A DNA stretch of 64,000 bases from Paraburkholderia aromaticivorans. Lineage in GTDB: Bacteria; Pseudomonadota; Gammaproteobacteria; Burkholderiales; Burkholderiaceae. The position numbers were made by a program, and so were the translations under genes. Under the pieces are notes generated by a model. That model worked only from the letters and a program-made list of their open reading frames with translations. It had not been told where the DNA came from and did no database searches. This document shows positions 16,385-27,851 of the stretch, piece after piece. The stretch's first letter is position 1, and each line of letters starts with the position of its first letter. Location of the stretch: contig NZ_CP022990.1 in the NCBI RefSeq assembly GCF_002278075.1, positions 1,054,001-1,118,000 of the forward strand, given 5' to 3'.

Positions 16385-17638
16385 TCACTTCTTGTAAATC
16401 CGCTTGCGCGTCTGCTCGAGCTGCGCGAGCACATCGTCAAGTTTCGTCGGGTCTGATATGAACTGCTGCATCCCCTTCATCCCTTCGTCGGCCATTTCCT
16501 TGGTCATGTCACGATCATAGAACTGCGCAATGCCGCCTTTCGTGTTCGCAAGAATCTGGAAGCCGATCCGGGAGATCGGGTCTTCCGGTTCCGGCGACTT
16601 GCTGTTCGCCGACAGCGAACCGAGCCCGGTGGCCAGCTTCGCGCCGATTTCCGGTGTCTCGACGAACGCGAGGAACGTGTGCGCATCCGCCTTGTTCTTC
16701 GCCTTCGACGGAATATGCAGCGACTCGACCGGGCCGTCTTCGGCGGTCGGCACCTTCGAGTCGATGATCGGGAACTGGAAGTAGCTCATCTCCGGTTTCA
16801 CATTCGCCGGGAAACCAGCGGTAATGAACGTGCCCATCAGCATCATCGCCGCCTTGCCCTGGAACAGGAACGGCTGCACGGAATCGAGATCGTAGGAGAG
16901 CGAGTTGTCGATGAAATAGCCCGCGTCGATCAATTGCTTCCAGGTCGTGTAGACCTTCTTCACACGCGGGTCGGTATACGCGATCTCGCCCGCCATCAGC
17001 TTCTGGTGGAACGCATTGCCGTTCAATCGCAAGTCGAGATAATCGAACCAGCCGGCGAGCGTCCATGCGTCGCGCCCCGCCACCGCAATCGGCGTGATGC
17101 CGGCGGCCTTCAGCTTCTTGCAGTCGTCGAGAAACTGATCCCACGTTTTCGGCTCGCCGCTAATGCCGGCCTTCTGGAACAGATCCTTGCGATAGAACAT
17201 GCCCCACGAGTAGTACACGGTCGGCGCGGCGTACTGCTTGCCCTTATACGACGACGCTTCCTTCGTCGACGCATACATGTCGTTCCAGCCGTTCTTCGCC
17301 CAGTCGCCGCTCAGGTCTTCGAACAGGCCGCGCTGCGCGTAATAGGCCATGCGTTCGCCGTCATGCCAGTTGACGATATCGGGAGCAACGGTCGTAAGCC
17401 AGCCGGGCAATTGCACCTTGTACGCTTCTTCATCGACGAACGACACCTTCACGTCGATACCGGGGTGCGCCTTCTTGAACTCGTCGATGACCGACTGCCA
17501 GACCGCGCGCTGGCTCGCGCCTTTGAACGCGATGTTGGCGGTCAGCGTGCCCGCCTGCGCGGTAGTGGCGACGGAGGTCCCCGCAGCCGCGGCGGCCAGC
17601 GCGAGTGCCAACAGAATCTTGCGTGGTTTCAGTTTCAT
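16385..17638 (-). CDS. Sugar ABC transporter substrate-binding protein
   Basis: 417 residues from the ATG at 17638 (AAAGGAGACAGGCAGC upstream). A signal peptide runs to TTAQAG. The mature protein is a cluster-B extracellular solute-binding protein (MalE/UgpB type): KGASQRAVWQSVIDEFKKAHPG, APDIVNWHDGERM, YAAPTVYYSWGMFYRKDLF and GKAAMMLMGTF. It is the first gene of the leftward part of the locus that includes two permeases. The ATPase and the GH42 enzyme lie upstream on the same strand. It probably binds a galactoside or galacto-oligosaccharide. Confidence 0.92.
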   Translation of the reverse strand: MKLKPRKILLALALAAAAAGTSVATTAQAGTLTANIAFKGASQRAVWQSVIDEFKKAHPGIDVKVSFVDEEAYKVQLPGWLTTVAPDIVNWHDGERMAYYAQRGLFEDLSGDWAKNGWNDMYASTKEASSYKGKQYAAPTVYYSWGMFYRKDLFQKAGISGEPKTWDQFLDDCKKLKAAGITPIAVAGRDAWTLAGWFDYLDLRLNGNAFHQKLMAGEIAYTDPRVKKVYTTWKQLIDAGYFIDNSLSYDLDSVQPFLFQGKAAMMLMGTFITAGFPANVKPEMSYFQFPIIDSKVPTAEDGPVESLHIPSKAKNKADAHTFLAFVETPEIGAKLATGLGSLSANSKSPEPEDPISRIGFQILANTKGGIAQFYDRDMTKEMADEGMKGMQQFISDPTKLDDVLAQLEQTRKRIYKK

Positions 17639-17726
17639 GCTGCCTGTCTCCTTTATTCCTTGATTTTGCGTCGTTGTCGGTACTGCATGGAATTTCGTAG
17701 GCCTCTGCTTCTGCACAGTCAGATCG

Positions 17727-19712
<1,986 letters not shown>

Positions 19713-19723
19713 CCGAATGTCCT

Positions 19724-20878
19724 CTATGCGTAGTGTTCGACGGATTCGAGCGAAGCGGCGGCAAAGCCGTCTTCGGTAAACAAATGGCAAGCGGGGCGAG
19801 GCACGCGCAGGCTGGCGCGCGCGCCGGGCGCGAGGCGCGTATCGCCCGGCGCTTTGGCGATCAGCGCGGTGCCGCCGGGCTGATCGAGGTGGACATAACT
19901 GTGTTCGCCGAGCTGTTCGACGAGCGACACGGTGCGCGTCAACACGGTCTCGTCCGGCGCAACGCAAGAGCTGTCGACCAGCTCCAGGTGTTCAGGACGT
20001 ACGCCGAGCGTGACCGCTTGCGAGATTTGCACGCCCGCTCCGCTCACCGGCACGCGCACGGTTTCAGCCGTGTGATCGAGCGTCACGCCCACGCCTTGCG
20101 CATCGATCGACGCCACCCGTGCCGGCAGAAAATTCATCCGCGGCGAGCCGATGAAGCCAGCGACGAAACGGCTCTTAGGACGGTGATACAACTCGAGCGG
20201 CGCACCGATCTGGGCGATGCTGCCGTAGCGCTCGGTGTCCTTGCCGGCATGCAGGAGCACGATCTTGTCGGCGAGCGTCATCGCTTCGATCTGGTCGTGC
20301 GTCACGTAGACCACGCTGGCCTTGGCGAACTGCTTGTGCAGCCGCGCAATCTCGATGCGGGTCTGGCCACGCAGCGTAGCGTCGAGATTGGAAAGCGGCT
20401 CGTCGAACAGAAACACGCCGGGCTCGCGCACGATGGCACGGCCAATCGCCACGCGTTGCCGCTGACCGCCCGACAACGCTTTCGGCTTACGCTCGAGCAA
20501 TGCCTCCAGTTGCAGGATGCGCGCGGCTTCCCGCACCTTGCGGTCGATCTCGTCCTTCGGGGTTTTGGATAACTTGAGGCCGAATGCCATGTTCTCGAAC
20601 ACGGTCATGTGCGGAAACAGCGCGTAGCTCTGAAACACCATCGCCACGCCGCGCTGCGCGGCCGGCACATCGTTCACGAGTCGGCCGCCAATCGAGAGGT
20701 CGCCGTCGGTCACATCCTCGAGGCCCGCGATCATGCGCAGCAAAGTCGATTTACCGCAACCGGACGGCCCGAGAAACACGCAGAACTCGTTCTCGCCAAT
20801 CTCGAGATCGACGTCGCGGATCACCGGCGCGCCGTCGCCATACGCCTTTTGCACGCCTCTTAACGAAATGCTCGCCAT
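19724..20878 (-). CDS. Sugar ABC transporter ATP-binding protein (MalK/UgpC type)
   Basis: 384 residues. Walker A GPSGCGKST, signature LSGGQRQRVAIGRA, Walker B VFLFDEPLSNLD and switch His (YVTHDQ) are all present. A C-terminal regulatory TOBE-like domain follows (~235-384). It energises the CUT1 importer encoded downstream. It is the first gene after the divergent LacI regulator, with a 16-bp palindrome 38 bp upstream of its start. Confidence 0.94.
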   Translation of the reverse strand: MASISLRGVQKAYGDGAPVIRDVDLEIGENEFCVFLGPSGCGKSTLLRMIAGLEDVTDGDLSIGGRLVNDVPAAQRGVAMVFQSYALFPHMTVFENMAFGLKLSKTPKDEIDRKVREAARILQLEALLERKPKALSGGQRQRVAIGRAIVREPGVFLFDEPLSNLDATLRGQTRIEIARLHKQFAKASVVYVTHDQIEAMTLADKIVLLHAGKDTERYGSIAQIGAPLELYHRPKSRFVAGFIGSPRMNFLPARVASIDAQGVGVTLDHTAETVRVPVSGAGVQISQAVTLGVRPEHLELVDSSCVAPDETVLTRTVSLVEQLGEHSYVHLDQPGGTALIAKAPGDTRLAPGARASLRVPRPACHLFTEDGFAAASLESVEHYA

Positions 20879-20915
20879 TGCATCGACTCCGTGGTTTAAT
20901 CGGCTCGAAGTCGGA

Positions 20916-20931
20916 GATTAAGCGCTTAATC
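20916..20931. promoter_or_regulatory. LacI-type operator, perfect 16-bp palindrome
   Basis: GATTAAGCGCTTAATC is fully self-complementary with the central CG expected of LacI/GalR operators. It lies between the ABC ATPase start (20878) and the divergent LacI gene (21068), so it can control both directions. Confidence 0.85.
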
Positions 20932-21067
20932 AGCGAGGCCAAAAAAACGATCGCTGTGGATCGTGGGGCCTTGCCTGTCTCCGATATCGTTTTGTCTGTG
21001 CGAGAGATGGTGCCGCGCCTTTGACTGCGATGCAAATGTCGGGCAGCCATCCCAAATACTGAAAGCC

Positions 21068-22099
21068 ATGCCCACTCTTAGCGAAGTCGCGCGTCATGCC
21101 GGCGTCACCCCCGCCACCGTGTCCAACGTGCTGCGCAATCGCGGCCGGGTCGGCGCGACCACCCGGCAACGCGTGCTGGACGCCGTCCAGGCGCTCGGCT
21201 ACCGCCCGCATCTCGCCGCGCGCGCACTCGCCGAGGGTCGCGCGCCCACGCTCGCGCTGATGGTGTCGAGTATCGCCAACCCGTTCTATCCGGAGTTCGC
21301 GCTCGCCGTCGAACGCGCGGCGCGCACGAGCGGCCATTTCGTGATCATCTGCAATACGAACGAAGATCCGTTGACCGGCCGCGCGTATCTCGACCAGATC
21401 GCGGGCACGCTCTCCGAAGGCGTGCTCGTGACGAATGCGAACCTCGACTTCGCCGATCTTCATACAACCGAGTCGCGCGGCACGCCGGTGGTGCTATGCA
21501 TGTGGGAACGGCCTGACGAGCCGCCGGGGCTGCCGTGTGTCGCGGTCGATTTCCGGCGGGCGGGCGAACTGGCCGGCACGCATCTGCTGGAGCTCGGTCA
21601 TCGGCGGATCGGCGCGATTGTCGGCAGTAAAGCGTCGGGCATTCACGCGGCGCGTTACGAAGGCTTCGTCGACGCGCTGCGCGCGAGCGGCGCGCCGAAA
21701 AGCCGCGTGAAGCATGCGGCCGACACGATTCAGGGCGGCTACGCCGCGGCACGCGCGCTGCTCGAAAGCGATCCGAAGCTCACCGCGATCTTCGCGACCA
21801 ACGACCTGCCCGCGCTCGGCGCGATGCACGCCGCCGCCGACCTCGGTCTGCACGTGCCCACGGACCTGTCCGTGATCGGCATCACCGACATTCAGCTCGC
21901 ACGCGAGTCGCGCCCCGCGTTGACGACGGTCGCCGTGCCGACGGCCGAGGTGGCCGGACTCGCGGTATCGCTGTTGCGCGAGCTGATCGAGTCGTCGTAT
22001 GGCCAGGCGGGACGCGACCCCGCCGGCGTGCCGATGCGGATTTCCTCGCCGCCCGAACTCGTTGTGCGCGCATCCACCGGCGCACCGCGTTCGCGGTGA
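21068..22099 (+). CDS. LacI-family transcriptional regulator of the beta-galactoside locus
   Basis: 343 residues from the ATG at 21068. The N-terminus carries the LacI helix-turn-helix (LSEVARHAGVTPATVSNV) and hinge (YRPHLAARAL). A periplasmic-binding-like sensor domain follows, with VSSIANPFYPEFALAVE and ending in IRISSPPELVVRAST-like sequence (MRISSPPELVVRAST). The frame extends to 20963, but the family start is at 21068. It is divergent from the ATPase/GH42/importer genes and most likely represses them until a galactoside inducer is present. Confidence 0.92.
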   Translation: MPTLSEVARHAGVTPATVSNVLRNRGRVGATTRQRVLDAVQALGYRPHLAARALAEGRAPTLALMVSSIANPFYPEFALAVERAARTSGHFVIICNTNEDPLTGRAYLDQIAGTLSEGVLVTNANLDFADLHTTESRGTPVVLCMWERPDEPPGLPCVAVDFRRAGELAGTHLLELGHRRIGAIVGSKASGIHAARYEGFVDALRASGAPKSRVKHAADTIQGGYAAARALLESDPKLTAIFATNDLPALGAMHAAADLGLHVPTDLSVIGITDIQLARESRPALTTVAVPTAEVAGLAVSLLRELIESSYGQAGRDPAGVPMRISSPPELVVRASTGAPRSR

Positions 22100-22348
22100 T
22101 GTGGCCGTAACAGCATCGCGCACGTTACGTAGCAAACCCGCCCTCAGCCCGTAGCGGCCTCCCCGCGCACCGCCCGTGACAGGCCGCAAACGCTCCGCGG
22201 CAAGCGGTTCGGCGGCGCGCGCACCGCGTTCATTTCCCGCTCCATGCAGTTGGCACGGTCCCTGCAATCAGACAGGTAAAGGCCGGGCGCCGCGCGACCT
22301 GGAGGCCGCCCGCGCTCTCCAACTGGCCAGGCCAAGGCCATTACACGC

Positions 22349-23125
22349 ATGGAAATTCCAATGATCGCCGATCTCCTGCAGGACGCTGAAGTCGCGCAAC
22401 ACAATCATCACGCCGCCTCGAACTTCGCGCAGCGCCATCCGTTGCAAATCGCCGTTTGTCTGCGCAACCTGGTAGCCGGACAGGACTTCGTCACGGTCGA
22501 ATTCGGCGGCCGGCAGATCGTCACGCAGATACTCGACGTCGACTCGCGCAATGCGCGCTTCGTGTTCGATACCGGCAGCGTGGCCGATGACAACACCGCG
22601 CTGCCCGCTGCACGGCAACTGACGTTCCGCAGCCTGCCTGGCGGCATTCGCACCGAGTTCACCACACCCGGCGCCACGCCGGTCATGTTCGACGGATTGC
22701 CGGCGTTCGAAGCGCCCTTCCCGTCGTTGCTCTACTACGTTCAACGCCGCGAATTCTTTCGCGTGCAAACGCCCGTGCTTGACCCGTACATCGCAAGCGG
22801 GTCGTACGTGGACGGCGGCTCGTTCCGGCTGGAATTGCTGGACCTCTCGTTGGGCGGCGTCGCGTTGAAGACGGCCGACGAACGCTTCGGCTCGCTCGAA
22901 AGCGGCACCGTGCTGCGCGAGGTCGCGCTGCAACTCGGCAGCTTCGGCACGCTGCGGCTCGATCTGGAAATCGTCGCGCCGCGCCAGGTGAGCACAGCGA
23001 AGGGCGACCGGCGCTTCGTGATCGGCTGCAAGTTCGTCGCGACACCGGGCCCGGCCGAGCGGACCTTGCAACGCGTCGTCACGCAACTCGAAACCCGCCG
23101 GCAAACGCTCGTGCCGCGCCGGTAA
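22349..23125 (+). CDS. PilZ-domain YcgR-like c-di-GMP flagellar brake protein
   Basis: 258 residues; the ATG at 22361 (GGAAATTCC before it) is an equally good start. The N-terminal YcgR domain (~30-125) ends at the c-di-GMP linker YYVQRREFFRVQTP, and the PilZ domain has LLDLSLGGVALK (D-x-S-x-x-G). Together these are the c-di-GMP-binding motifs. In enterobacteria YcgR binds MotA/FliG and slows the motor. It is a single gene between the LacI regulator and the fructose-type importer, 9 kb from the stator-like cluster. Confidence 0.88.
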   Translation: MEIPMIADLLQDAEVAQHNHHAASNFAQRHPLQIAVCLRNLVAGQDFVTVEFGGRQIVTQILDVDSRNARFVFDTGSVADDNTALPAARQLTFRSLPGGIRTEFTTPGATPVMFDGLPAFEAPFPSLLYYVQRREFFRVQTPVLDPYIASGSYVDGGSFRLELLDLSLGGVALKTADERFGSLESGTVLREVALQLGSFGTLRLDLEIVAPRQVSTAKGDRRFVIGCKFVATPGPAERTLQRVVTQLETRRQTLVPRR

Positions 23126-23588
23126 GTCCATGCGCCGCAGCGCGCGTGGGTGACGATCGTTGCATCGCCGCCAGCGCGCGCCGCGCATTTGGAAGGTCAC
23201 TGAATCTCCGTCACGCCGCAAACCGTTGGGCCTGGTAAACGCTCTCCCAGCCTTCAATCTCCTTTCATTCGAGCCAGGACTTTCCCCAAGCCCGAAGGCC
23301 CGATCTTGCATCGCACCACGCCCGTCGAACCCTGCCAGGTAAGGCTCAGCGCCCGACGGCGGGTTTTCGCGCGTCACCGCCCGTGCCGATCGTTTCCTTG
23401 ACGAGCGTCCGCGCGCCTGCTGTACTAAATCAACCTGAGTGATTTAAGGGGCGAGAATCGAGTCGGCGGAGGTCGTTTCGAACCGCCTCGTCGCATCGAG
23501 CCGCAAACCAGGTTGTCAGCGCGCAGCGTTCGCGCGGGCAGCCGCCAGCAGTCCACAACGTCGTTGCCAAGAACCGGAGGAGCGTCCC
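23126..23588. other. Promoter region of the fructose-type importer
   Basis: 463 bp with no convincing gene. It contains the inverted repeat TAAATCA-N7-TGATTTA at 23426-23446 and a GC-rich leader up to the ribosome site CCGGAGGAGCGTCCC before the binding-protein gene. Confidence 0.5.
23426..23446. promoter_or_regulatory. Candidate ROK-regulator operator
   Basis: Perfect 7-bp inverted repeat TAAATCA / TGATTTA with a 7-bp spacer, AT-rich within GC-rich DNA, 142 bp upstream of the binding-protein gene. The ROK regulator encoded at the end of the operon is the natural candidate to bind it (inference). Confidence 0.55.
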
Positions 23589-24593
23589 ATGAATCTGAAT
23601 TCCCGCAGGCTTCCTGTCGCCAGGAAAATCGTGTCGATGTGCGTCGCCGCATCGGCGGTGTGGTGTGCGAGCGCGAGCCAGGCGGCCGATCAGCCTGTCG
23701 TCGGCCTCATCACCAAGACCGACACCAACCCGTTCTTCGTGAAGATGAAACAGGGGGCCGAGGCGGCCGCCTCGAAAGACGGCGCGAAGCTGGTCACCGC
23801 CGCGGGCAAGTTCGACGGCGATAACGCGAGCCAGGTCACCGCCATCGAAAACATGATGACGGCCGGCGCGAAAGCGATTCTGATCACGCCGAGCGACACC
23901 AAGGCGATCGTGCCGAGCATCAGGAAAGCCCGCGCCGCCGGCGTGATGGTGGTGGCGCTCGACACGCCGACGGATCCGCAGGACGCCACCGACGCCCTCT
24001 TCGCCACCGACAACTTCAAGGCCGGCGTGCTGATCGGCAAATACGCCAAAGCCGCGCTGAACGGCAAGCCGGCGAAGATCGCCACGCTCGATCTCGCGCC
24101 TGGCGTGTCGGTTGGCGTGCTGCGTCATAACGGCTTCCTGGAAGGCTTCGGCGTAAAGGCAGGCGATCCGTCGGTGGTCTGCAGCCAGGACACGCGCGGC
24201 GATCAGGCCAAGGGCCAGACGGCGATGGAAAACTGCCTGCAGAAGTCGCCCGACATCAACGTGGTCTACACGATCAACGAGCCGGCGGCGGCGGGTGCTT
24301 ATCGCGCGCTCAAAGCGGCGGGCAAGGACAAGGACGTGATGATCGTCTCGATCGACGGCGGCTGTGAAGGCGTGCGCAACGTCAAGGCCGGCGCCATCGC
24401 CGCGACCTCGCAGCAATATCCGCTCAAAATGGCCTCGCTCGGCGTGACGGCCGGCGTCGAGTACGCGAAGACCGGCAAGAAGGTCTCCGGCTATCAGGAC
24501 ACCGGCGTGACGCTGATCACCGACAAGCCGATGTCCGGCATCGACAGCAAGGACACGAAGTTCGGCCTCGACAACTGTTGGGGCAACAAGTAA
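23589..24593 (+). CDS. frcB: Fructose/pentose-type ABC substrate-binding protein (FrcB-like)
   Basis: 334 residues with a signal peptide ending near SASQAAD. The mature part is a type-1 periplasmic binding protein: [55 protein letters not shown] and [15 protein letters not shown]. The DTPTDPQDA region is what I recall from FrcB of rhizobia. It has a strong ribosome site (CCGGAGGAGCG). It is first of the operon binding protein, permease, ATPase, ROK regulator, the same order of functions as the rhizobial frc locus. The substrate (fructose, ribose or mannose) is inferred. Confidence 0.85.
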   Translation: MNLNSRRLPVARKIVSMCVAASAVWCASASQAADQPVVGLITKTDTNPFFVKMKQGAEAAASKDGAKLVTAAGKFDGDNASQVTAIENMMTAGAKAILITPSDTKAIVPSIRKARAAGVMVVALDTPTDPQDATDALFATDNFKAGVLIGKYAKAALNGKPAKIATLDLAPGVSVGVLRHNGFLEGFGVKAGDPSVVCSQDTRGDQAKGQTAMENCLQKSPDINVVYTINEPAAAGAYRALKAAGKDKDVMIVSIDGGCEGVRNVKAGAIAATSQQYPLKMASLGVTAGVEYAKTGKKVSGYQDTGVTLITDKPMSGIDSKDTKFGLDNCWGNK

Positions 24594-24685
24594 CGCGCAT
24601 TGAACACAGCGGCCCGCTTCGCCGGGCCGCCATCGGAATTGCCGCGTGGCTCCCGCGCCACGCTCATGCATCGAGGTCATCCATC

Positions 24686-25672
24686 ATGTCGACTCCATCC
24701 GCGCCCGCCGGCCATTCCCGCTCGTTCGCCGAGCGCATGCCATCGCTTGCCGAGGTCGGGCCACTCATCGCACTGGTGCTGGCTTGCGGCTTCTTCATCT
24801 CGCAGAGCAGCCGCTTCCTGTCGTTCCAGAACCTCTCGCTGATCCTGCAGCAAACCATGGTGGTCGCGGTCATCGCCATCGGCCAGACGCTGATCGTGCT
24901 GACCGGCGGCATCGATCTGTCCTGCGGCATGGTGATGGCGTTCGGCTCGATCATCATGACCAAATTCGCGGTCACGCTCGGCGTGCCGCCGGTCCTCGCG
25001 ATTCTGTGCGGGATCGGCGCGAGCACACTGTTCGGCGCGCTCAACGGCGTGCTGATCACGCGCATCAAACTGCCCGCCTTCATCGTCACGTTGGGCACGC
25101 TGAATATCGCCTTTGCGCTCACGCAGATCTATTCGAACGCCGAGAGCGTGTCGAACCTGCCGGACGCGATCATGTTCTTCGGCAACACGTTCAAGCTCGG
25201 CCCCGCGGATGTCACGTACGGCACCGTGCTCACGCTGTTGATGTATCTGGCGACCTGGTTCGTGTTGCGCGATACGGTGCCGGGCCGGCATTTGTACGCA
25301 CTCGGCAACAACCCCGAGGCCGCGCGCCTGATGGGCCTGTCGTCGCAGAAGATCCTGCTGACCGTGTATTCGCTGGCCGGCGCGATCTACGGCATCGCCG
25401 CGCTGCTGTCGGTGTCGCGCACCGGCGTGGGCGACCCGCAGGCCGGGCAGACCGAGAATCTCGACAGTATTACCGCGGTCGTGCTCGGCGGCACGAGTCT
25501 GTTCGGCGGGCGCGGCTCGATTGTCGGCACGCTGCTCGGCGCGCTGATCGTCGGCGTGTTCCGCAACGGTCTCACGTTGATCGGTGTTTCTTCGGTCTAC
25601 CAGGTGTTGATCACCGGCATGCTGGTGATTCTCGCGGTGGCCGCGGACAAACTTTCCCATCGTCGCGGTTAA
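24686..25672 (+). CDS. frcC: Sugar ABC transporter permease (FrcC/RbsC-like)
   Basis: 328 residues from the ATG at 24686. About eight to ten membrane segments are visible, beginning GPLIALVLACGFFISQ. The CUT2-family signatures are AIGQTLIVLTGGIDLS and ALGNNPEAARLMGLSS, with GGRGSIVGTLLGALIVGV near the end. A frame starting at 24578 overlaps the binding-protein gene and is rejected. It forms the homodimeric channel for the FrcB-like protein. Confidence 0.9.
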   Translation: MSTPSAPAGHSRSFAERMPSLAEVGPLIALVLACGFFISQSSRFLSFQNLSLILQQTMVVAVIAIGQTLIVLTGGIDLSCGMVMAFGSIIMTKFAVTLGVPPVLAILCGIGASTLFGALNGVLITRIKLPAFIVTLGTLNIAFALTQIYSNAESVSNLPDAIMFFGNTFKLGPADVTYGTVLTLLMYLATWFVLRDTVPGRHLYALGNNPEAARLMGLSSQKILLTVYSLAGAIYGIAALLSVSRTGVGDPQAGQTENLDSITAVVLGGTSLFGGRGSIVGTLLGALIVGVFRNGLTLIGVSSVYQVLITGMLVILAVAADKLSHRRG

Positions 25673-25745
25673 CCGCAATCGCACTACGTGCATGGGGCCG
25701 CAGTCAGCGCTCAGGCGCCGACTTTGGCCGACACAGGAGCCTGTC

Positions 25746-26543
<798 letters not shown>

Positions 26544-26573
26544 TGCCCGCCTCCTGCTGAGCGGATTCTCACC

Positions 26574-27800
26574 ATGGAAACCACCGGCACCCGCTCGCCC
26601 CTCAAACGCACGGTCGGCTCGAACCAGGTCGGCATGCGGCAGTTCAACGAGCGCATCGTGCTGCAGGCGATCCGCCTGCACGGGCCGCTGCCGAAAGCCG
26701 ATGTGGGCCGCCTCACGCGTCTGTCGATGCAGACGGTGTCGATGATCGTCGAGCGCCTCATCGACGACGGCCTGCTCGAAAAACAGGCTCGCGTGCGCGG
26801 CAGGATCGGCCAGCCGTCGGTGCCGATCGCGTTGCGCGCTGAGGGGGCGTACACCATCGGCATCAAGGTGGGACGCCGCAGTCTCGACGTGCTGGCAATG
26901 AATTTCGCCGGCCAGGTGGTGCATCGCGATGTCTTCGACTACGCGTATCCCGATCCGCGCACGCTGTTTCCCGCGCTCGAAAGCAAACTCGCGCGCGTGA
27001 ACCAGACGCTCGGCGCGAAGGCCGACCAGGTTGTCGGCGTGGGCGTCGCGGCGCCGCTGTGGCTTGGCGGCTGGCGCGACTTTCTCGGCGCGCCGCCCGA
27101 CGCGCTGGAGGCGTGGCACGAGATCGATCTGCGCTCGCGCATCGCCACCATGACGGGCCTGCCCGTCGAGTTCGCCAAAGACACCACGGCCGCCTGCGCC
27201 GCCGAGCTCGTGATGGGCCAGGGCCGCGGGATCCACAATTTTCTGTATCTGTTCGTCGGCACGTTTATCGGCGGCGGCCTCGTCATCGACGGCCGTTTGC
27301 ATGGCGGCCCGCACGACAACGCGGGCGCGGTCGGTTCGATTCCGCTGCGCGAAGGCGGTCCGCGCAAACCCGCGCGCCAGCTGCTGCATGCGGCCTCGGG
27401 CTTCGTGCTCGAAAAGCTATTGACCGATGCGGGTGCGCCGGCCGCGGCCGCGCACGATCATCGCGCGCTCTCGCCGGAGATGTGGCGGCTCACCGAGCAA
27501 TGGCTCGACAGCGCATGCCCCGCGATCGCCAACGCGCTGACCAATGCAGCCGCCCTGCTCGACCTCGAAGCAGTCGTGATCGACGGCGAACTCGACCGGC
27601 AGCTGGTGCGGCAAATCATTCGCCGCACCGAGCGCGTGCTCGACCGCTTCGAATGGGAAGGCATGGTGCGTCCGCAATTGCTGGAAGGCGCGATCGGCGC
27701 CGATGCGCGCGCCATGGGGGGCGCGATTCTGCCGCTCTACGCGCATTTCGCGCCCGTGCACGAGCTGTTTCTGAAACCGGCAGCGGAGGCGGTTTATTAG
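26574..27800 (+). CDS. ROK-family transcriptional regulator
   Basis: 408 residues. An N-terminal winged helix (~20-85; KADVGRLTRLSMQTVSMIVE) is followed by a ROK sugar-kinase-like domain with VGTFIGGGLVIDGRLHGG. The usual Zn-binding CxCGxxGC motif is absent: in its place is a sequence around REGGPRKPARQLL. That is common in regulator-only ROK proteins. It is co-transcribed with the importer genes upstream and is probably their sugar-responsive repressor, like FrcR. Confidence 0.88.
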   Translation: METTGTRSPLKRTVGSNQVGMRQFNERIVLQAIRLHGPLPKADVGRLTRLSMQTVSMIVERLIDDGLLEKQARVRGRIGQPSVPIALRAEGAYTIGIKVGRRSLDVLAMNFAGQVVHRDVFDYAYPDPRTLFPALESKLARVNQTLGAKADQVVGVGVAAPLWLGGWRDFLGAPPDALEAWHEIDLRSRIATMTGLPVEFAKDTTAACAAELVMGQGRGIHNFLYLFVGTFIGGGLVIDGRLHGGPHDNAGAVGSIPLREGGPRKPARQLLHAASGFVLEKLLTDAGAPAAAAHDHRALSPEMWRLTEQWLDSACPAIANALTNAAALLDLEAVVIDGELDRQLVRQIIRRTERVLDRFEWEGMVRPQLLEGAIGADARAMGGAILPLYAHFAPVHELFLKPAAEAVY

Positions 27801-27851
27801 CCCCTGACGGTGCGGTCCATCCGGACCACACCGGCACGCTTCACGCACTGC

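Noticed and set aside
27811..27832. Terminator between the ROK and penicillin-binding-protein genes
   Set aside because: The short inverted repeat (GGTCC/GGACC core) has no T-run and mismatched outer arms.
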